Source: Deltaproteobacteria bacterium
GTDB taxonomy: Bacteria; Desulfobacterota; Syntrophia; Syntrophales; UBA2192
DNA: 5,693 bases
Reading direction: 5' to 3'
Assembly: GCA_026388445.1 (NCBI GenBank)
Contig: JAPLJU010000095.1
Location: forward strand, 1 to 5,693
In this document: positions 5,651 to 5,693 of the stretch, in pieces
Position numbering within the stretch: the stretch's first letter is position 1
How the letters are laid out: each line of letters starts with the position of its first letter
Program-made: the position numbers and the translations under genes
The notes under the pieces: generated by a model
Databases searched by the model: none
Told to the model about the DNA's origin: nothing
The model's input: the letters and a program-made list of their open reading frames with translations, nothing else

Positions 5651-5693
5651 TCATGACGTTTCTAACGCCCTCAATCTCAAAGCATCGGGGCCT
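5651..5693 (-). CDS. Possible C-terminal end of an upstream gene (cut by right edge)
   Basis: On the minus strand one frame is open from the window edge and reads GPDALRLRALETS before a TGA at 5651-5653. That TGA overlaps the ATG at 5654 as ATGA, the same junction type seen between the PHP-like and WbqC genes. The 13 residues are plausible as a helical protein end but far too few to identify a family. The frame of the PHP-like gene is also open here, so this stretch could instead be non-coding or part of that gene. Confidence 0.3.
   Translation of the reverse strand, partial: GPDALRLRALETS

Noticed and set aside
1..5693. CRISPR arrays, tRNA or rRNA genes, insertion sequences, riboswitches
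   Set aside because: No regularly spaced repeats, cloverleaf-like segment, transposase frame or terminal inverted repeats were seen. Almost all of the window is accounted for by the minus-strand genes.

Overview
The window is part of a surface-polysaccharide (O-antigen or exopolysaccharide) gene cluster. All genes recognised lie on the minus strand, so the transcription order is from the right edge to the left edge. The proteins look Gram-negative: there is a signal-peptide-bearing, apparently periplasmic PHP-like protein, a WecA-type polyprenyl-phosphate sugar transferase and a WzxC-like flippase. The moderately high GC content and the protein styles fit a deltaproteobacterium (Desulfobacterota-like) or a neighbouring anaerobic lineage, but this is an impression and no marker gene is present.

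Layout, in transcription order. (1) At the right edge (5651-5693) there may be the last codons of an upstream gene. (2) 4065-5606 encodes an exported, membrane-anchored protein with a degenerate PHP metallo-hydrolase domain that is interrupted by two transmembrane helices. (3) 3379-4068 encodes a WbqC-family protein, overlapping the previous gene by ATGA. (4) 2759-3382 encodes a PIG-L/LmbE-family deacetylase, overlapping by GTGA. (5) 1698-2750 encodes a DegT/DnrJ/EryC1/StrS PLP-dependent sugar aminotransferase, 8 bases after the previous stop. (6) 544-1695 encodes a WecA/TagO-like polyprenyl-phosphate sugar-1-phosphate transferase, 2 bases after the previous stop. (7) A non-coding spacer of about 160 bases (381-543), more AT-rich in its distal part, carries two weak hairpins. 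(8) 1-380 holds the N-terminal part of a Wzx-type flippase, which runs off the left edge and appears to start with TTG.

How they may work together: the aminotransferase would make an amino sugar nucleotide. The PIG-L enzyme would remove an acyl group from an amino sugar. WbqC has an uncertain role, but it sits between those two functions in a translationally coupled cassette. The WecA-like enzyme would load the first sugar phosphate onto undecaprenyl phosphate in the inner membrane, and the flippase would move the lipid-linked oligosaccharide to the periplasm. The PHP-like protein would face the periplasm and could act on, or sense, the exported glycan or its lipid carrier. The most unusual item is this PHP-like protein: it keeps several PHP motifs, but three expected metal-binding histidines are replaced and a membrane hairpin sits inside the domain.
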